DNA of 64,000 nt, from contig NZ_JAAOYM010000001.1 of NCBI RefSeq assembly GCF_011761185.1, positions 3,038,001-3,102,000 on the forward strand, written 5' to 3'. Within the stretch, counting starts at the first letter, position 1. Each line of letters begins with the position of its first letter. Shown one piece after another: positions 35,091 through 44,657 of the stretch. This DNA comes from Saccharomonospora amisosensis (GTDB lineage: Bacteria; Actinomycetota; Actinomycetes; Mycobacteriales; Pseudonocardiaceae). The notes under the pieces were generated by a model. The model made no database searches and was not told the DNA's origin. It was given only the letters and a program-made list of their open reading frames with translations. Position numbers and translations under genes: made by a program.

Positions 35091-36062
35091 GTACTTCTTG
35101 CGGTATCCGCCTGCCAGCATCTCCTCGGTGAACAGGGTGTCCAGCGGCGCACCCGAGGTCAGCACGGGTATGGCACGGTCGTAGAGCCGGTCGGCGAAGG
35201 CGACCAGCCGAAGCGCGATCGCCTGGTCGGCAGCCGGTCGCACGCCACGCAGGTGCACGGCGGAGACCCCGTCCACCAGTCGCCCGTAGCTCGATGGATG
35301 CAACCGTGCCAGGTGGTCGCACAGCGCGTCGAAGTGGTCCAGCGTCGCACCGGACCGGGCCCGTGCCGACGCCGCGAGTTCGTCGTCGCTGACCGGCTCC
35401 GGCGGCTCGGGAAGCCCACGGTGCCGATAGTCGGGTCCGTCCACGCGCACTACGTCGAATCTGGCGGAAAGCGACTGGATCTCCCGCAGGAAGTCCTCTG
35501 CCGCGAAGCGCCCCTCACCGAGCTTGTCCGGCAGCGTGTTGGACGTCGCCGCCACGAACACCCCCGCGTCGGTCAGTTCCCGCAGCAGCCGGTTGACCAG
35601 CATCGTGTCGCCGGGGTCGTCCAGCTCGAACTCGTCGATGGCCAGCAGGCGGTGTCCGCTCAGCCTGCGCACCGCCTCGGCGAACCCCAGCGCGCCGACC
35701 ACGTGCGTGAGCTCGACGAACGTGCCGTACGACTTGGGGCCGGGCACCTCGTGCCAGATCGAGGCCAGCAGGTGCGTCTTGCCCACCCCGAATCCGCCGT
35801 CGAGGTAGAGGCCCTGCCGTCCCTGCCCGGTGTCGCGCCTGCGCAGCAACGACCGCCAACCCTTGGCACGCGCCGACGAGTCGGCGAGGCGCGTCGCGAA
35901 CTCCGAGCACGACCGAACCGCCTCGCTCTGGCTGGGCTCGGCCGGGTTGGGCACGTACGTGGAGAAGCGGACGCGGTCGAACCTCGGCGGCGGGACCAGT
36001 GTGGAGACGAGTTCGTCGGCGCCGATCTCCGGCCGTCTGGCGGTCAGCTGCTCGGTGGGCAT
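35025..36062 (-). CDS. zapE: Cell division protein ZapE (AFG1-like ATPase)
   Basis: 345 residues from ATG 36062. AAA+ ATPase: Walker A GGFGVGKTHLLASIWH, Walker B LLAIDEFELDDPGDT, then FVAATSNTLPDKLGEGRF. In Mycobacterium the orthologue is Rv2670c, next to ribD as here. It acts at the division septum in proteobacteria; role in actinobacteria is not settled. Confidence 0.9.
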   Translation of the reverse strand: MPTEQLTARRPEIGADELVSTLVPPPRFDRVRFSTYVPNPAEPSQSEAVRSCSEFATRLADSSARAKGWRSLLRRRDTGQGRQGLYLDGGFGVGKTHLLASIWHEVPGPKSYGTFVELTHVVGALGFAEAVRRLSGHRLLAIDEFELDDPGDTMLVNRLLRELTDAGVFVAATSNTLPDKLGEGRFAAEDFLREIQSLSARFDVVRVDGPDYRHRGLPEPPEPVSDDELAASARARSGATLDHFDALCDHLARLHPSSYGRLVDGVSAVHLRGVRPAADQAIALRLVAFADRLYDRAIPVLTSGAPLDTLFTEEMLAGGYRKKYLRALSRLTALARDAVASQPAG

Positions 36063-36126
36063 GGCGGTCAGGGTATGTGCTGCCCCCGGTCAGCCGGTCC
36101 GCACGGCACGTGTTGGGATTGACACC

Positions 36127-36888
36127 GTGCATCGTCTGTGGCCCATCCCACCGGACGCGGCGTCGGCCGCTCCGCTCACCGACGCCGACCTGGAAGAGCT
36201 CTACGGCTATCCCGCTCAACTGAGCAGGCCATGGGTGCAGGCCAACTTCGTCTCCTCGGCCGACGGCGCGGTTGCCGTCGGCGAACGCTCGGAAGGGCTT
36301 TCGCACCCGGCGGACAAGCGGATCTTCGCGCTCGGCCGGGACCTGGCGGACGTGATCCTGGTCGGTGCGGGGACGGTGAAGGCGGAACGGTATCGGGGGG
36401 CCAAGCCGGGCGAGGTGCGGGTGGAGCGCAGGCGCAGGCACGGGCTCGCGGACGTGCCGCCGATCGCGGTGGTCAGCGGTCGCTGCACCGTCGCGCCCGA
36501 CGATCCCGTGGTGTCCGACACGATCGTGCCGCCGATCATCGTCACCACGGCGGGTGCGCCGAGACAGCGCAGGGACGCGCTGGCCGAGGCAGGGGCCGAG
36601 GTGGTGGTCGCGGGTGAGCACGCGGTGGGGCTGCCTGCGATGCTCGCGGTGTTCGCGCGACGCGGCCTGCTGCGGGTCAACTGCGAGGGTGGACCGCACC
36701 TGTTCGCCTCACTGGTCGCCGACGACCTGGTGGACCAGCTCTGCCTGACGCTGGCACCACTGCTGGCCGGGGCGGGCGCCGACCGGATCGTCGCGGGCAG
36801 GTCCGCCGCCGTGCCGCGCCGCATGCGGCTGGCGTCACTGTTGCACGAGGACGGTTTCACCATGCTGCGATACCGCCGCGACCAGTGA
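36127..36888 (+). CDS. RibD C-terminal-like pyrimidine reductase
   Basis: 253 residues from GTG 36127. The dihydrofolate-reductase-like fold is seen in PWVQANFVSSADGAVAVGER, DLADVILVGAGTVKAERY and RVNCEGGPHLFASLVADDLVDQL. Corresponds to Rv2671 (RibD), a reductase that can use pyrimidine or folate substrates. It lacks the deaminase domain of bifunctional RibD. Divergent from zapE with a 64-bp gap. Confidence 0.88.
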   Translation: MHRLWPIPPDAASAAPLTDADLEELYGYPAQLSRPWVQANFVSSADGAVAVGERSEGLSHPADKRIFALGRDLADVILVGAGTVKAERYRGAKPGEVRVERRRRHGLADVPPIAVVSGRCTVAPDDPVVSDTIVPPIIVTTAGAPRQRRDALAEAGAEVVVAGEHAVGLPAMLAVFARRGLLRVNCEGGPHLFASLVADDLVDQLCLTLAPLLAGAGADRIVAGRSAAVPRRMRLASLLHEDGFTMLRYRRDQ

Positions 36889-36985
36889 GGTCGTCGAGGT
36901 CGGGCGCGGATGCGTCGCTCACGTCGTCCTCACCGCGGCCGTGCCAGGCTGGAAGCGCAGGGACCCACGAGCACGGGAAGTGAGG

Positions 36986-38545
36986 ATGCGATCAGTGCCG
37001 CGTCGTGGTCGTGCCCGCAGGCACCTCGCCCTCGCCGCGCTGGCTTCGGTGTTGCTCACCGCGTGCACGGCGGGCCCGTCGGCCCGCCCGCCGGTGGTGG
37101 AGAACGACGGACCAACGCCGCAGCAGCCACCCAGCTCGTCGCGGCAGGTCCCGTTGCCTGGACTGGAGGAGCCGGGTGAGTCGCGGATCGACTGGTCGCG
37201 ATGCGGCACTGAGGTTCTCGACCGGCTCGGTGAGCGCCCGGGTGACTCGCCAAGCGTTTCGTGTGCTCGCATGACGTCCACCTTGGACGCGCCCGACCTG
37301 CCCGGCAGGGGGATCACGCGGATCGGGTTGCTCAAGGCGGGCGAAGGGCCGGTGCCGCTTGTGGTGGTCAACGACGTGGACGGCGAGCCGGGAACGCTAT
37401 ACGCCGCGCGCCTCGCCGCGTCGATGCCGAGCGAGTTGCTTCGGCGGTTCTCGCTGATCGGCGTGGACCGCAGGGGCACGGGCACCTCGGACCCGGTGCG
37501 GTGCGTTCCCGGCGACGTACGAGCGACGCTGCTGGACACCGATCCCACGCGCTCCTTCGACACGCTGCTGGACGCCGCCCGGGTGGCCGGGCAGCAGTGC
37601 GCGATCAACCTTGAGGACCAGCAGCCCGCGCTGGACAGCTGGCGCACCGCGGGCGACCTGGACGAGTTGCGTGAGCAGCTGGGTCTGCGCCACCTCAACG
37701 CACTCGGCCACGGTGAGGGCTCCAGGGTGGTCGCGCTCTACGCCGCGCGCTACCCCGGCAGGGTCGGCCGGACGGTCCTCGACGGTGTGCCCGACCCTTC
37801 CACCGACATGGTGACCGTGCTCGACGGTGTCGCGGCGGGAGCCGAGGCCACGTTGGACGCGTTCTCCTCCGACTGCGCGAGCCGGGAATGCGCGCTCGGC
37901 GGGGACGCCCGCGCCAAGGTCGCCGAACTGGCCGAACAACTGCGCGCGCGCCCGCTGAGCACCGCCGACGGCATCACCATGGGCGCGCCACTGGCGCTGC
38001 GGGCTGTGCTGCAGGGGCTCGCCGATCGGCAGCGCTGGCCGCAACTCGCCGATGCGGTCACGGCGGCACGGTCAGGTGACGCCGGCCCGCTGGCGGAGTT
38101 CGTCAGGCCGCTGCTGCTGGAGTCGCAGGACTCCGCGGCGCGGTTGGACGGCAGCCTCGCGACCCGGTGCAACGACTCCGTCACCCGGTTGCCCGCCGAC
38201 CGGCTTCGCCGGGTGGCGCGCGAACTCGGTGACAGGCACGCGGTATTCGGCTCGGTGGTGGCACAGGAACTGGCCTGGTGCAGCCCGTGGCCCAGCCGCG
38301 CCGAGCCCGCACCCGAGATCGGCGTCGAAGGGGCGCCTCCGATGCTGGTGGTGAGCACCGCGGTGGACCCGGTGACTCCGGAGCGAGGCACGATCCGCGC
38401 CGCGGAGCGGATGCCCAGTGCCGTGCGGATCGCCTGGCAGGGCAGCGGCCACGGCGCGCTGACCTCGGCGTGCGTCATGCGGGCGGTGCGGGGTTTCCTC
38501 GTCGACGGCGACGTGCCGCGTGACGGCACGTTGTGTCCGGCCTGA
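36986..38545 (+). CDS. Alpha/beta-hydrolase-like lipoprotein lacking the nucleophile serine
   Basis: 519 residues from ATG 36986 (GTGAGG upstream). Signal peptide ends in the lipobox LLTAC, so it is membrane-anchored outside the cell. The fold is that of the TAP/Slp-type secreted tripeptidyl aminopeptidases (Rv2672 position): FSLIGVDRRGTGTSDPVRC, elbow LGHGEGSRVVALYAARYPGR and C-terminal TAP-like part MLVVSTAVDPVTPERGTIRA with WQGSGHGAL supplying Asp and His. In the elbow the expected GxSxG reads GHGEG: Gly replaces Ser. It is thus likely not a serine hydrolase, perhaps a binding protein. Confidence 0.85.
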   Translation: MRSVPRRGRARRHLALAALASVLLTACTAGPSARPPVVENDGPTPQQPPSSSRQVPLPGLEEPGESRIDWSRCGTEVLDRLGERPGDSPSVSCARMTSTLDAPDLPGRGITRIGLLKAGEGPVPLVVVNDVDGEPGTLYAARLAASMPSELLRRFSLIGVDRRGTGTSDPVRCVPGDVRATLLDTDPTRSFDTLLDAARVAGQQCAINLEDQQPALDSWRTAGDLDELREQLGLRHLNALGHGEGSRVVALYAARYPGRVGRTVLDGVPDPSTDMVTVLDGVAAGAEATLDAFSSDCASRECALGGDARAKVAELAEQLRARPLSTADGITMGAPLALRAVLQGLADRQRWPQLADAVTAARSGDAGPLAEFVRPLLLESQDSAARLDGSLATRCNDSVTRLPADRLRRVARELGDRHAVFGSVVAQELAWCSPWPSRAEPAPEIGVEGAPPMLVVSTAVDPVTPERGTIRAAERMPSAVRIAWQGSGHGALTSACVMRAVRGFLVDGDVPRDGTLCPA

Positions 38546-38553
38546 GCCGCCTC

Positions 38554-39405
38554 TCAACCGAGGTCGAGTCGCAACAGGGCCAGCACCGGCAGGTGGTCGG
38601 ACGCCGACGACCGCGGTACCCGCGCTCCCTCTACCCGCATCGGCCCGGCGAAGGTGATGTAGTCGATGCGCTTCACCGGCCGAGGCGCGGGGTAGGTGAG
38701 CCCGCCCCGCCTCGTTCCCCACGCGTCGCGTACCCGCTGGAACAGTGGACCCAGCTCCGGTGCCGCCGGTTCGGCGTTGAGGTCGCCGAGCAGCACCTGA
38801 CGGGCCTGCGGCGGGTCGCCGTCGAGGACGCGCACCGTCTCGGCCACCTGGGTGCGCCGCACGGCCGGGTCGGCGCGGTAGTCCAGGTGCGTGCTGTAGA
38901 CATGCACGTGCCTGCCGCGCACCGACACCACCGCCTCGGCGAACCCCGGCATCGGTGTGGGCGAACGCGGTGGGCCCACCGTCGACTTCCGCGTCAGCTC
39001 GTGGTTGGTCGTGGCGACGATCGGATGGCGGCTGAGAATGGCGACGCCGAAGCGGCGCCGTTGCGAGTGCCCCGGCTCGGGGTCCAGGTCGTAGATCGGC
39101 GCGAAGAACACCCGCATCCCCGTCAGCTCGGCCAGTCGCGTGGCCTGGTCGACGTAGTCGCTGCGGGCGGAGAAGTGCACGTCCACCTCCTGCAGGCCGA
39201 CCACGTCGGCTCGGCTGTGCCGGATGACCTCGGCGACGCGTTCGAGGTCGAGTTCGCCGTCGGCACCGATTCCGGCGTGCATGTTGAAGCTGACCGCCCG
39301 CAGCACGTCCGGCGGGCCGCCGGGTGCCGCTGTTCCAGAGAGCGCCGTTAGCACCGTGAACGCCAATACCGTCAGCACGCTGGTGAACACCCTCAGCGAC
39401 CGCAT
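38554..39405 (-). CDS. Secreted endonuclease/exonuclease/phosphatase-family protein
   Basis: 283 residues from ATG 39405. An N-terminal hydrophobic leader (about 25 residues, ending ALSGTA) suggests export. EEP-domain motifs: RAVSFNMHAGIG, VVGLQEVDVHF with the metal Glu, YSTHLDYRAD, VLLGDLNAEP and SSASDHLPVLALL with the catalytic Asp-His. It may cleave nucleic acid or phospholipid head groups. Confidence 0.85.
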   Translation of the reverse strand: MRSLRVFTSVLTVLAFTVLTALSGTAAPGGPPDVLRAVSFNMHAGIGADGELDLERVAEVIRHSRADVVGLQEVDVHFSARSDYVDQATRLAELTGMRVFFAPIYDLDPEPGHSQRRRFGVAILSRHPIVATTNHELTRKSTVGPPRSPTPMPGFAEAVVSVRGRHVHVYSTHLDYRADPAVRRTQVAETVRVLDGDPPQARQVLLGDLNAEPAAPELGPLFQRVRDAWGTRRGGLTYPAPRPVKRIDYITFAGPMRVEGARVPRSSASDHLPVLALLRLDLG

Positions 39406-39463
39406 GCCGCCCAACCTAGCCGGTCTTGACGGCGGCGTGGGCCAGGTGCTTCGCTGGCCCCCG

Positions 39464-40741
39464 GTGAATCTTCTGTCGTTGCTCTCGGACCTGACCAAGC
39501 GCGACCCCCACGCCATCATCGCGATCGACGTCGATCCCGACCGACCCGCACACGTGAGCCGTGCCGAGCTGTGGCGCAGGACGCTGCAGCTGCGGGCGGA
39601 TCTGGCCACGGCGGGTGTCGCGCGTGGCGATGCCGTTGCGGTGTGCCTGCCCAACTGGTCCACCTGGCTCGACTGGCACGTCGCGGCCGCCTCGCTGGGC
39701 GCGCACGTGGTCGGTCTGCGACCACACTGCGGGGCAGAAGAGGTGACACCGGTGCTCCAGCGAGCCAGGCCCCGGGTGGTCGCGCTGCCGCACGCGCTAC
39801 CCGGGTCACAGCTGCCGGACCTGCTGCGCGAAGCCACCGCGGGCGGCCAGCTCGCCCCGCCGGCTGTGGCCGTGGTCGCGGGCCCGCACGGCGAACCGCC
39901 GGTGGACCCGTCAGGCTACGACGTCGGAGGCGGCGCCTGGTTGCCCAGTGCGACGACCGCGGGCATGCCGATGCCGGTGACCAGCGGCGACGAACTCGCC
40001 GTGGCCTTCGCTCCCTCGCTCGCGGCTCACCTGGAGTCCTCGCTCGTGCGCTTCGCCGTCGACACCGCGCTGGCCATCGGATTGCGGCACGACGATGTGC
40101 TGGTGTGCGCCGAACCGCTGAGTTCACCACTGGGCCTCGGCTCGGCGCTGGCCGCCGTGGCGGGCGGGGCGACCTGCCTGCTCGAACCGACGCTGAAGCC
40201 GGGGAACCTGCTCGCCGCGCTGTCCCGCTTCGCGGCCACACACCTTGCCGCCGCAGGCGAGGTGATCTCGAAGCTGGCGAGGCAGTGGCACGACACGGCG
40301 GGGCCGAAAGTACCGAACTCGTGGCGCTGGCTCGGCGTCGCGCTAGCCGAGCGGGACATGGCCGAGCTCGCTCACCGGGCGGAGAAGGAACTGGGCGTCA
40401 CGGTGTCGGGGCTGTACGGCTCCGCGGAGGTGCTGAGCCCGGCCGCGTTGTGGCCGCCGGACTCGGCGGCGCCTCGGCGGTGGTCGGCGGGCGGGCTGCC
40501 GGTGTCGAAGGACATCGAGGTCCGCGTCGTCGACCCGGACTCCGGCAGGCCGCTGCCCCCCGGTGAGACGGGAGAGCTGCAGTTTCGCGGCTACTGCCTC
40601 GTCGACCACTACCTCGGCGAGCCTGCCGCCCCGGCGCGGGTCACCGAGGATGGTTGGCTGTCGACGGGCGACCGCGGTGCGCTGCTCGGGAACGGTGAGT
40701 TCCGGCACGAAGGCCGGATCGCGGCGGTCGCGCGCGACTGA
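39464..40741 (+). CDS. AMP-binding-like protein without nucleotide loop or C-terminal domain
   Basis: 425 residues from GTG 39464; upstream GTG codons are possible. It has the overall layout of the large domain of acyl-CoA synthetases: AVAVCLPNWSTWLDWHVAAAS, GLYGSAEVLSPAALWP, PLPPGETGELQFRGYCLVDHYLG and DGWLSTGDRG. But the Ser/Thr/Gly-rich ATP loop (TSGTTGxPK) is replaced by VAFAPSLAAHLESS, and the protein ends at GRIAAVARD, before the C-terminal domain with the catalytic Lys. Length and even conservation suggest a stable pseudo-enzyme family (possibly TIGR03089), not a recent break. Confidence 0.75.
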   Translation: MNLLSLLSDLTKRDPHAIIAIDVDPDRPAHVSRAELWRRTLQLRADLATAGVARGDAVAVCLPNWSTWLDWHVAAASLGAHVVGLRPHCGAEEVTPVLQRARPRVVALPHALPGSQLPDLLREATAGGQLAPPAVAVVAGPHGEPPVDPSGYDVGGGAWLPSATTAGMPMPVTSGDELAVAFAPSLAAHLESSLVRFAVDTALAIGLRHDDVLVCAEPLSSPLGLGSALAAVAGGATCLLEPTLKPGNLLAALSRFAATHLAAAGEVISKLARQWHDTAGPKVPNSWRWLGVALAERDMAELAHRAEKELGVTVSGLYGSAEVLSPAALWPPDSAAPRRWSAGGLPVSKDIEVRVVDPDSGRPLPPGETGELQFRGYCLVDHYLGEPAAPARVTEDGWLSTGDRGALLGNGEFRHEGRIAAVARD

Positions 40742-40813
40742 GCCCAACCATGAGTCCGTTGTGGACAGGTGTCGGCGCGAGGCGTGGTCAGCTTGTGCTC
40801 TACCGTTGAGCGC

Positions 40814-41476
40814 GTGGCGGGTGCGAGGAGATTGCTGGGCGGGCTCGCGGCCGTCGGTGTACTGACCGCCGCGGCGCTGTTGCTGCCGATCCCCGGCCCC
40901 GCCGAACTGCGGGCGTGGGCGAGCGGGGCGGGAGCGGCGGGGGCGCTGGTGTTACTGCTGGCCTACGCACTGCTGACGGTGGCTCCGATTCCACGGACGG
41001 TGTTCAATCTCGCCGCGGGCCTGCTACTCGGCGAGGCGCTCGGTATCGCCGTGGCGGTTGTGGCGACGGCGATCTCGGGGTGCCTGGCGTTCCTGCTGGC
41101 CAGGGCGGCGGGCGGGGACCTGCTTTCCCGCCTTTCTCGCGGGAGGCGGCTGCGTGCCGTGGCCGAGCGGCTCGCCGACGGCGGTGCGCTCGCGGTCGCC
41201 TCGCTGCGGCTCATCCCGGTGCTGCCGTTCGCGCCACTGAGCTACTGCTGCGGGCTTTCGCCGCTGCGGCTTCGCCCCTACCTGACCGGGACCGTGCTCG
41301 GCAGCCTGCCGGGAACGGTGGCCGTTGTGGTGCTCGGTGACGCGCTCACCGGCACGACCCCACCCGCACTCGTCGGCTGCTATCTCGCCTTCGCCGCACT
41401 CGGCGCGCTGGGTCTTTCGCGTGTGCTCTCTTCGGCGCAACGCCCTGCTCCACTGCCCGCGCGGGCGGGCGAGTAG
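40814..41476 (+). CDS. VTT-domain (DedA/TVP38-like) membrane protein
   Basis: 220 residues from GTG 40814 (GTG 40769 is another choice). Several hydrophobic segments and the VTT core: AYALLTVAPIPRTVFNLAAG, LLGEALGIAVAVVATAISGC and SLRLIPVLPFAPLSYCCGLS. Family members scramble or transport lipids; specific role unknown. Convergent neither way, single gene. Confidence 0.82.
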   Translation: MAGARRLLGGLAAVGVLTAAALLLPIPGPAELRAWASGAGAAGALVLLLAYALLTVAPIPRTVFNLAAGLLLGEALGIAVAVVATAISGCLAFLLARAAGGDLLSRLSRGRRLRAVAERLADGGALAVASLRLIPVLPFAPLSYCCGLSPLRLRPYLTGTVLGSLPGTVAVVVLGDALTGTTPPALVGCYLAFAALGALGLSRVLSSAQRPAPLPARAGE

Positions 41477-41554
41477 GTCCTTGCCGCACGGCGGTTCACG
41501 AGGAGCCCAGGATGCGGAGCGCTACACTCAACCGGGCGCGGATCAGCACGGTTC

Positions 41555-43165
41555 GTGCCCGAAGTCCATTCCCCGATCGCGGAACACAGCCGAGGAGCAG
41601 GCGCCATCGACACCGGTCAGTTGATCGCAGGCCACTACCGCCTCGTCGAGCACGTCGGCAGCGGTGCCATGGGCATCGTCTGGCGAGCGATCGATGAGCG
41701 CCTCGAACGGTCAGTCGCCGTGAAGCAGATCGTGACCCAGCCCGGGCTCTCCGATGACGAGCGCGCGACCATGCGGCAACGCGCGATGCGTGAGGCACGC
41801 AACGCGGCGCGGTTCCAGCATCCCAACGCGATCGTGGTCTTCGACATCGCCGAGCACGCGGGCGAACCGTGCCTGGTGATGGAGTACCTGCCGTCCCGCA
41901 GCCTTTCGGCGATCCTCGCCGAGCGGGGAACCCTTCCGGTGCCGGAGGTCGCGCGCATCGGCGAGCAGGTGGCCGCGGCACTGGTCGCCGCGCACCGCGC
42001 CGGGATCGTGCACCGCGACATCAAGCCGGGCAACATCCTCATCGACGACAACGGCACCTGCAAGATCACCGACTTCGGCATCTCCAGGGCCAGCGGCGAT
42101 CTCACCCTGACCCAGACCGGCCTGATCGGCGGCACGCCCGCCTACCTCGCGCCGGAACTGGCCAGAGGCGCCGACCCCACGCCGAGCTCCGACGTGTTCG
42201 CCCTCGGCGCGACGCTTTACCACGCCATCGAGGGGCTTCCGCCCTACGGTGACAGCACCAACCAGCTCGCCCTGCTGTACGCGGCCGCCAACGGCAAGGT
42301 CAACCCGCCCACCCGGGCAGGTGCGGCGACCGCGTTGCTGATGAGCCTGCTGCGCACCGAGCCGCAAGAGCGCCCGAGCATGAACGAGGCAAGGGACCGC
42401 CTCGCGACACTGGCCACCAGCGAGGCCAACGGCAACTCCTCCCCCGCCACCCGGGTGTCTCCCCCGCTGCCGGTCGCCGGGGCAGGCGCCAAACCCGCCA
42501 CGGCCGAGCCGCCTCGGGCACCGGCGCCGCCACCGCCGTGGCAACGCAACGCGGCGGAGGCTCCCAGGCACAACCCCACCTCGACCTACCCGCCGGTTCC
42601 TCCCCGAAACGGCGCGAACAACGGCGCCGGTGCCGGTAACGGCAGACGCAAGCCGCTCGTTTTCGGCGCGATCGGGCTCGCGGCGGCGCTGGTCGTCACC
42701 GTGCTCATCGTCGCACTGAACACGGGCGGCACGGACGATCCGAACACCGCGAACCAGGGCGGCAGCACCGCATCGAGCGCACCACCGAGTTCCGGCCCCC
42801 CGTCCACCAGCGAAAGCAACCAGGTCCAGAACTCCGATTCCGCTGTCGACTGGGGTGTAGCAGGGCAGCGCGTCATCGACTTCTACGACGACCCGGAGAA
42901 GAACTGGGACATGCTGACCCCTGCCAGTCAGGCACTGTTCGGCGATAAGAAGGCGTACAAGGACTACTGGGACGACCACGAGATCCGGAATCTGCAGAGC
43001 GCGGTGGCGTACAAGCGCGCGAACAACCCCGACGGCTCCGTCGACATCAGTGTCAACGTCGACTTCGGCAGCGGGCTGCGGCCGATGTACCTCACGGTGC
43101 TCGACTCCGGTGGCAAACTGCTGCTGGACGGTGACCCGCGCCCTGAGCACAACGTCCAACGCTGA
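41555..43165 (+). CDS. Transmembrane serine/threonine protein kinase
   Basis: 536 residues from GTG 41555. Kinase domain at about 27-270: VGSGAMGIVWRAID (glycine loop), VAVKQIV (Lys), HRDIKPGNILID (catalytic loop), DFGISRASGDLTLTQTGLIGG-type activation segment and APE-like LAPELARG. A Pro-rich linker follows, then one membrane segment (VFGAIGLAAALVVTVLIVAL, about 370) and a 130-residue outer domain with no PASTA repeats, so the signal differs from PknB-type. The outer part (VIDFYDDPEKNWDMLTPASQ) resembles small NTF2-like sensor domains. Confidence 0.92.
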   Translation: MPEVHSPIAEHSRGAGAIDTGQLIAGHYRLVEHVGSGAMGIVWRAIDERLERSVAVKQIVTQPGLSDDERATMRQRAMREARNAARFQHPNAIVVFDIAEHAGEPCLVMEYLPSRSLSAILAERGTLPVPEVARIGEQVAAALVAAHRAGIVHRDIKPGNILIDDNGTCKITDFGISRASGDLTLTQTGLIGGTPAYLAPELARGADPTPSSDVFALGATLYHAIEGLPPYGDSTNQLALLYAAANGKVNPPTRAGAATALLMSLLRTEPQERPSMNEARDRLATLATSEANGNSSPATRVSPPLPVAGAGAKPATAEPPRAPAPPPPWQRNAAEAPRHNPTSTYPPVPPRNGANNGAGAGNGRRKPLVFGAIGLAAALVVTVLIVALNTGGTDDPNTANQGGSTASSAPPSSGPPSTSESNQVQNSDSAVDWGVAGQRVIDFYDDPEKNWDMLTPASQALFGDKKAYKDYWDDHEIRNLQSAVAYKRANNPDGSVDISVNVDFGSGLRPMYLTVLDSGGKLLLDGDPRPEHNVQR

Positions 43166-43200
43166 TGCACAGCGCCCGCGGCCTGGCTTACCGTTGACTC

Positions 43201-43494
43201 ATGACCGAGACACCGGGACGCCACCCGCGCTTCGACGACGACCTCGTCGGGCTCGACCCGGACGACCCGGAGGCGCGGGCCTTCGCCGAGCATCTGGACC
43301 GGATGCAGCGCTGCGATCCCGCGTTCACCGTCGAGGCGTCGATCAAGGGCGTTGCGGAGTTCGCCGACGGTAGCAACCGCGCGGGCGGGCTGCGCTGGTG
43401 GATCGCCGCGCTGGTGGTGCTCCTGATCATGACCGGTGTGGTGGTGACCGCTTGGGACACGCTCGGCGACCTGCTGAGTTGGCTGTCCAGGTAG
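43201..43494 (+). CDS. Small single-pass membrane protein
   Basis: 97 residues from ATG 43201. Acidic N-terminal half (DDDLVGLDPDDPEARAFAEH) followed by one membrane segment (WWIAALVVLLIMTGVVVTAW). Lies between the kinase gene and msrB, 35 bp after the kinase stop. No known function; it may be a kinase partner, by position only. Confidence 0.65.
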   Translation: MTETPGRHPRFDDDLVGLDPDDPEARAFAEHLDRMQRCDPAFTVEASIKGVAEFADGSNRAGGLRWWIAALVVLLIMTGVVVTAWDTLGDLLSWLSR

Positions 43495-43504
43495 CCTGGG
43501 GCGC

Positions 43505-43930
43505 ATGGAACCTGTCACCGGTGCCGAGCCCAGCGTGGCGAAATCCGAGCAGGAATGGCGTCAGGAACTCACTGCCGAGGAGTACGCCGTGCTGCGGCAG
43601 GGCGCGACCGAGCCGCCGTTCACCGGCGAGTACACCGACACCTCCACCACCGGCGTGTACGAGTGCAGGGCATGCGGAGCCGAATTGTTCCGCAGCGACA
43701 CCAAGTTCGAAAGCCACTGCGGCTGGCCGTCGTTCTTCGATCCGGCCGATTCCGACGCCGTGCTGCTGCGAGAGGACCGCTCGCTGGGAATGGTCCGCAC
43801 CGAGGTGTTGTGCGCCTCCTGCCACAGCCACCTTGGCCACGTCTTCGAAGGCGAGGGCTACCCCACCCCAACCGACCAGCGGTACTGCATCAACTCGATC
43901 GCGCTGCGACTGGTGCCTGCCGGGTCGTGA
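43505..43930 (+). CDS. msrB: Peptide-methionine (R)-S-oxide reductase MsrB
   Basis: 141 residues from ATG 43505. Repairs methionine-R-sulfoxide. Zinc ligands CRACG and CASCHSH, substrate motif GWPSFFDP, and active-site RYCINSIALR with the catalytic Cys. Corresponds to Rv2674, in the conserved order before hemQ. Confidence 0.96.
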   Translation: MEPVTGAEPSVAKSEQEWRQELTAEEYAVLRQGATEPPFTGEYTDTSTTGVYECRACGAELFRSDTKFESHCGWPSFFDPADSDAVLLREDRSLGMVRTEVLCASCHSHLGHVFEGEGYPTPTDQRYCINSIALRLVPAGS

Positions 43931-43960
43931 GCACGGCGGGCACCCCGACCCGGCGCGAGC

Positions 43961-44653
43961 TCACGGCAGGTTGAGCACCAGTTCCCCCGGCTGCACGCGC
44001 GTGCCGGTGTAGAAGGGGATTTCTTCCCGCACATGCCTGCGGGCCTCGGTGCCGCGCAGGTGCCGCATCAGGTCGACGATCCGGTGCAGTTCGTCGGCCT
44101 CGAACGCGAGCATCCACTCGTAGTCGCCGAGGGCGAACGAGGCGACCGTGTTCGCCCGCACGTCGGGGTAGTCGCGGGCCTGCATCCCGTGGTCGGCGAG
44201 CATCTGGCGCCGCTCGTCGTCCGGAAGCAGGTACCACTCGTAGGACCGGACGAACGGGTACACGCACACGTACTTGCGGGGTTCCTCGCCCGCGAGGAAA
44301 GCGGGCACGTGGCTCTTGTTGAACTCGGCGGGACGGTGCAGCGCGAACTGGCTCCACACCGGGGTGGACACCCGGCCAAGCGGCGTGCGCCGGAACCCGG
44401 TGTAGGCAGCCTGGACCTGCTCGGGTTCCTCGGCGTGCCACCAGATCATGTAGTCGGCGTCAGCCCGCAGCCCGGCGACGTCGTAAACGCCACGGACGAC
44501 AACGCCCTTGCCTTCGAGCGCGTCGAGGTACTCGACGGTCTCGGCGGCCGCCTGCCCCCTGTCGTCGGGCAGCCGCCCCGGTTCGACGCGAAACACCGAC
44601 CAGGCGGTGTAGCGGATGGTGTCGTTGAGTTCTTGGTAGTTCAGGCGCGCCAT
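43961..44653 (-). CDS. hemQ: HemQ, Fe-coproporphyrin III decarboxylase
   Basis: 230 residues from ATG 44653. Makes haem b from coproheme in the coproporphyrin-dependent pathway. Chlorite-dismutase fold: [20 protein letters not shown] with the catalytic Tyr, and [20 protein letters not shown] with the haem-binding His. Four bp after hemY. Rv2676c equivalent. Confidence 0.94.
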   Translation of the reverse strand: MARLNYQELNDTIRYTAWSVFRVEPGRLPDDRGQAAAETVEYLDALEGKGVVVRGVYDVAGLRADADYMIWWHAEEPEQVQAAYTGFRRTPLGRVSTPVWSQFALHRPAEFNKSHVPAFLAGEEPRKYVCVYPFVRSYEWYLLPDDERRQMLADHGMQARDYPDVRANTVASFALGDYEWMLAFEADELHRIVDLMRHLRGTEARRHVREEIPFYTGTRVQPGELVLNLP

Positions 44654-44657
44654 GCCC

